In this document: piece after piece, positions 5,270 through 5,835 of the stretch | How positions within the stretch are numbered: the first letter of the stretch is position 1 | How the letters are laid out: the number at the start of each line of letters is the position of its first letter | Assembly: GCA_948664205.1 (NCBI GenBank) | Contig: CAPNDH010000064.1 | Coordinates: forward strand, 1 to 5,835 | Direction: 5' to 3' | Source of the DNA: an uncultured Clostridia bacterium | GTDB taxonomy: Bacteria; Bacillota; Clostridia; TANB77; CAG-508 | Length of the DNA: 5,835 bases | Program-made: the position numbers and the translations under genes | The notes under the pieces: model-generated | What the model was told of the DNA's origin: nothing | Databases searched by the model: none | The model's input: only the letters and a program-made list of their open reading frames with translations

Positions 5270-5587
5270 CTACTCTGTAATATCAGTATTTGTAGCTTCA
5301 GCATTTGTTTCTACTGTATTAGTGTTAGTTTCATTATTAACATTATTTTCTACTGAATTTGTAGTTTCTACTATAGATTTTAGCTTGTTAATACCATATG
5401 TATTCATTTTTTCAAATGCAAAATCTAATACAAATACGATAACCGCAATTATTAGTACTATTACTATAACAGCAACAGTATTATTCACTAATTGTTTTGG
5501 TGTTGGCCATATTACTTTTTTTAATTCTGCTTTAAAGTCTTTAAAAAAATGTTTCTTTTCTTTTTTAACTTTGTTATCTTTTGGCAT
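5270..5587 (-). CDS. secE: Preprotein translocase subunit SecE, with extended C-terminal tail
   Basis: SecE clamps the SecY channel in the cytoplasmic membrane. The product has the amphipathic cytoplasmic helix with the conserved ELKKVIWPTPKQL (21-33) and one membrane span (about 35-57, strongly Ile/Val rich), which is the minimal single-span form found in Firmicutes. The core ends near residue 75, the usual length. Residues 76-105 add a tail in which 22 of 30 residues are Asn, Thr or Glu. The tail would lie outside the membrane on the far side. The ATG at 5587 follows AAGGGGGA (5594-5601) at 6 bases. It sits between rpmG and nusG, the normal position. The reading frame stays open without any sign of frameshift, so the tail appears genuine rather than an error. 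Confidence 0.95.
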   Translation of the reverse strand: MPKDNKVKKEKKHFFKDFKAELKKVIWPTPKQLVNNTVAVIVIVLIIAVIVFVLDFAFEKMNTYGINKLKSIVETTNSVENNVNNETNTNTVETNAEATNTDITE

Positions 5588-5641
5588 TCTATTTCCCCCT
5601 TAACTCCGCCACCTATACCTAATAATATTTTAGGTTTTTTT

Positions 5642-5688
5642 GGCTACGTATACTGACGCTGTAACATGTAAGCCTTAAGCAGCCTCAG
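5642..5688 (-). other. secE leader with interleaved inverted repeats
   Basis: In the 113 bases between rpmG and secE, two inverted repeats overlap in order on the minus strand: CTGAGGCTG (5680-5688) pairs with CAGCGTCAG (5653-5661; 8 of 9), and GGCTTAC (5668-5674) pairs with GTAGCC (5642-5647; one bulge). The arms alternate A1-B1-A2-B2, so they form either a pseudoknot or two exclusive folds. A T6 and an A7 run flank them and could add an outer stem. No tRNA gene is present, although tRNA-Trp often sits in this position in Clostridia. Confidence 0.4.
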
Positions 5689-5700
5689 CAAAAAAGGCTA

Positions 5701-5835
5701 TTATTTTGTTTCTTTATGTGTTGTACGTTTTTTGCAATATTTGCAATATTTAACGATTTCTAATCTGTCAGTATTATTTTTTTTGTTTTTTTCTGTCATA
5801 TAATTTCTTCTTTTACATTCTGTACATTCTAATGT
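5701..5835 (-). CDS. rpmG: Ribosomal protein L33, start missing (runs off the right edge)
   Basis: Small protein of the large ribosomal subunit. The visible 44 codons, read from the edge, begin [12 protein letters not shown] and end [15 protein letters not shown] before a TAA stop. Two CxxC pairs (visible residues 4-7 and 31-34) form the zinc ribbon, so this is the zinc-binding L33 form. The family is normally about 49 residues, so only around five residues of the start are missing. It is the standard first gene before secE and nusG. The frame is too short for a routine ORF search, but the motifs and the gene order make the call safe. Confidence 0.95.
   Translation of the reverse strand, partial: TLECTECKRRNYMTEKNKKNNTDRLEIVKYCKYCKKRTTHKETK

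Noticed and set aside
5322..5603. Plus-strand frames opposite secE
   Set aside because: Antisense to a clear secE with a good ribosome binding site; no supporting signals.
5617..5641. Plus-strand terminator-like hairpin ACCTAA/TTAGGT followed by seven T residues
   Set aside because: Only 6 bp with low GC and no plus-strand gene upstream; probably chance in AT-rich DNA.
5644..5667. Seven-residue leader peptide ORF (MLQRQYT) before secE
   Set aside because: No ribosome binding site at a proper distance; such short frames are common by chance.
5588..5700. tRNA gene (tRNA-Trp expected by analogy) between rpmG and secE
   Set aside because: No cloverleaf, T-arm or acceptor ends could be found; the palindromes here are too short and interleaved.

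Overview
The window is a strongly AT-rich stretch of bacterial DNA in which every gene lies on the minus strand. It carries a ribosomal-protein/translocation block in the classic bacterial order, read from high to low coordinates: rpmG (3' part only), secE, nusG, rplK, rplA, rplJ, rplL. Then, where rpoB would normally come, it carries the fatty-acid/phospholipid genes plsX and acpP. The base composition, strong AGGAGG-type ribosome binding sites, a Firmicute-type L10 leader before rplJ, and a prepilin-like protein start of the 'ITLISLVIT' kind at the left edge point to a low-GC Bacillota, most likely a Clostridia-like organism. Species cannot be fixed from this sequence.

Layout from right to left (direction of transcription). 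5701-5835: end of rpmG (L33, zinc-ribbon type). 5588-5700: a leader with two interleaved inverted repeats. 5270-5587: secE with an unusual Asn/Thr/Glu-rich tail. 4665-5243: nusG. 4125-4553 and 3393-4070: rplK and rplA. 3254-3392: L10 leader and attenuator hairpin. 2753-3253: rplJ. 2554-2752: a gap of 199 bases holding REP-like repeats. 2191-2553: rplL. 1849-2190: a gene-free gap of 342 bases with a perfect 42-bp palindrome, two further hairpins and a possible promoter. 829-1848: plsX. 748-828: a short gap with a good sigma-A-type promoter. 505-747: acpP, closed by a clear intrinsic terminator at 470-492. 51-469: no gene seen; it contains hairpin repeats, a second terminator-like structure and the promoter of the next gene. 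1-50: first codons of a prepilin-like membrane protein.

The right part makes ribosome stalk and L1/L11 proteins, the NusG elongation factor and the SecE translocon subunit. PlsX makes acyl-phosphate from acyl-ACP, and AcpP carries the acyl chains, so that pair works together in membrane lipid synthesis. The non-coding parts are the less ordinary feature. At least three kinds of palindromic repeat sit in the gaps, two of them inside what is usually a compact r-protein operon. No new enzyme system is visible; the most interesting signals are these repeats, the possible structured RNA downstream of acpP, and the replacement of rpoBC by plsX-acpP after rplL.
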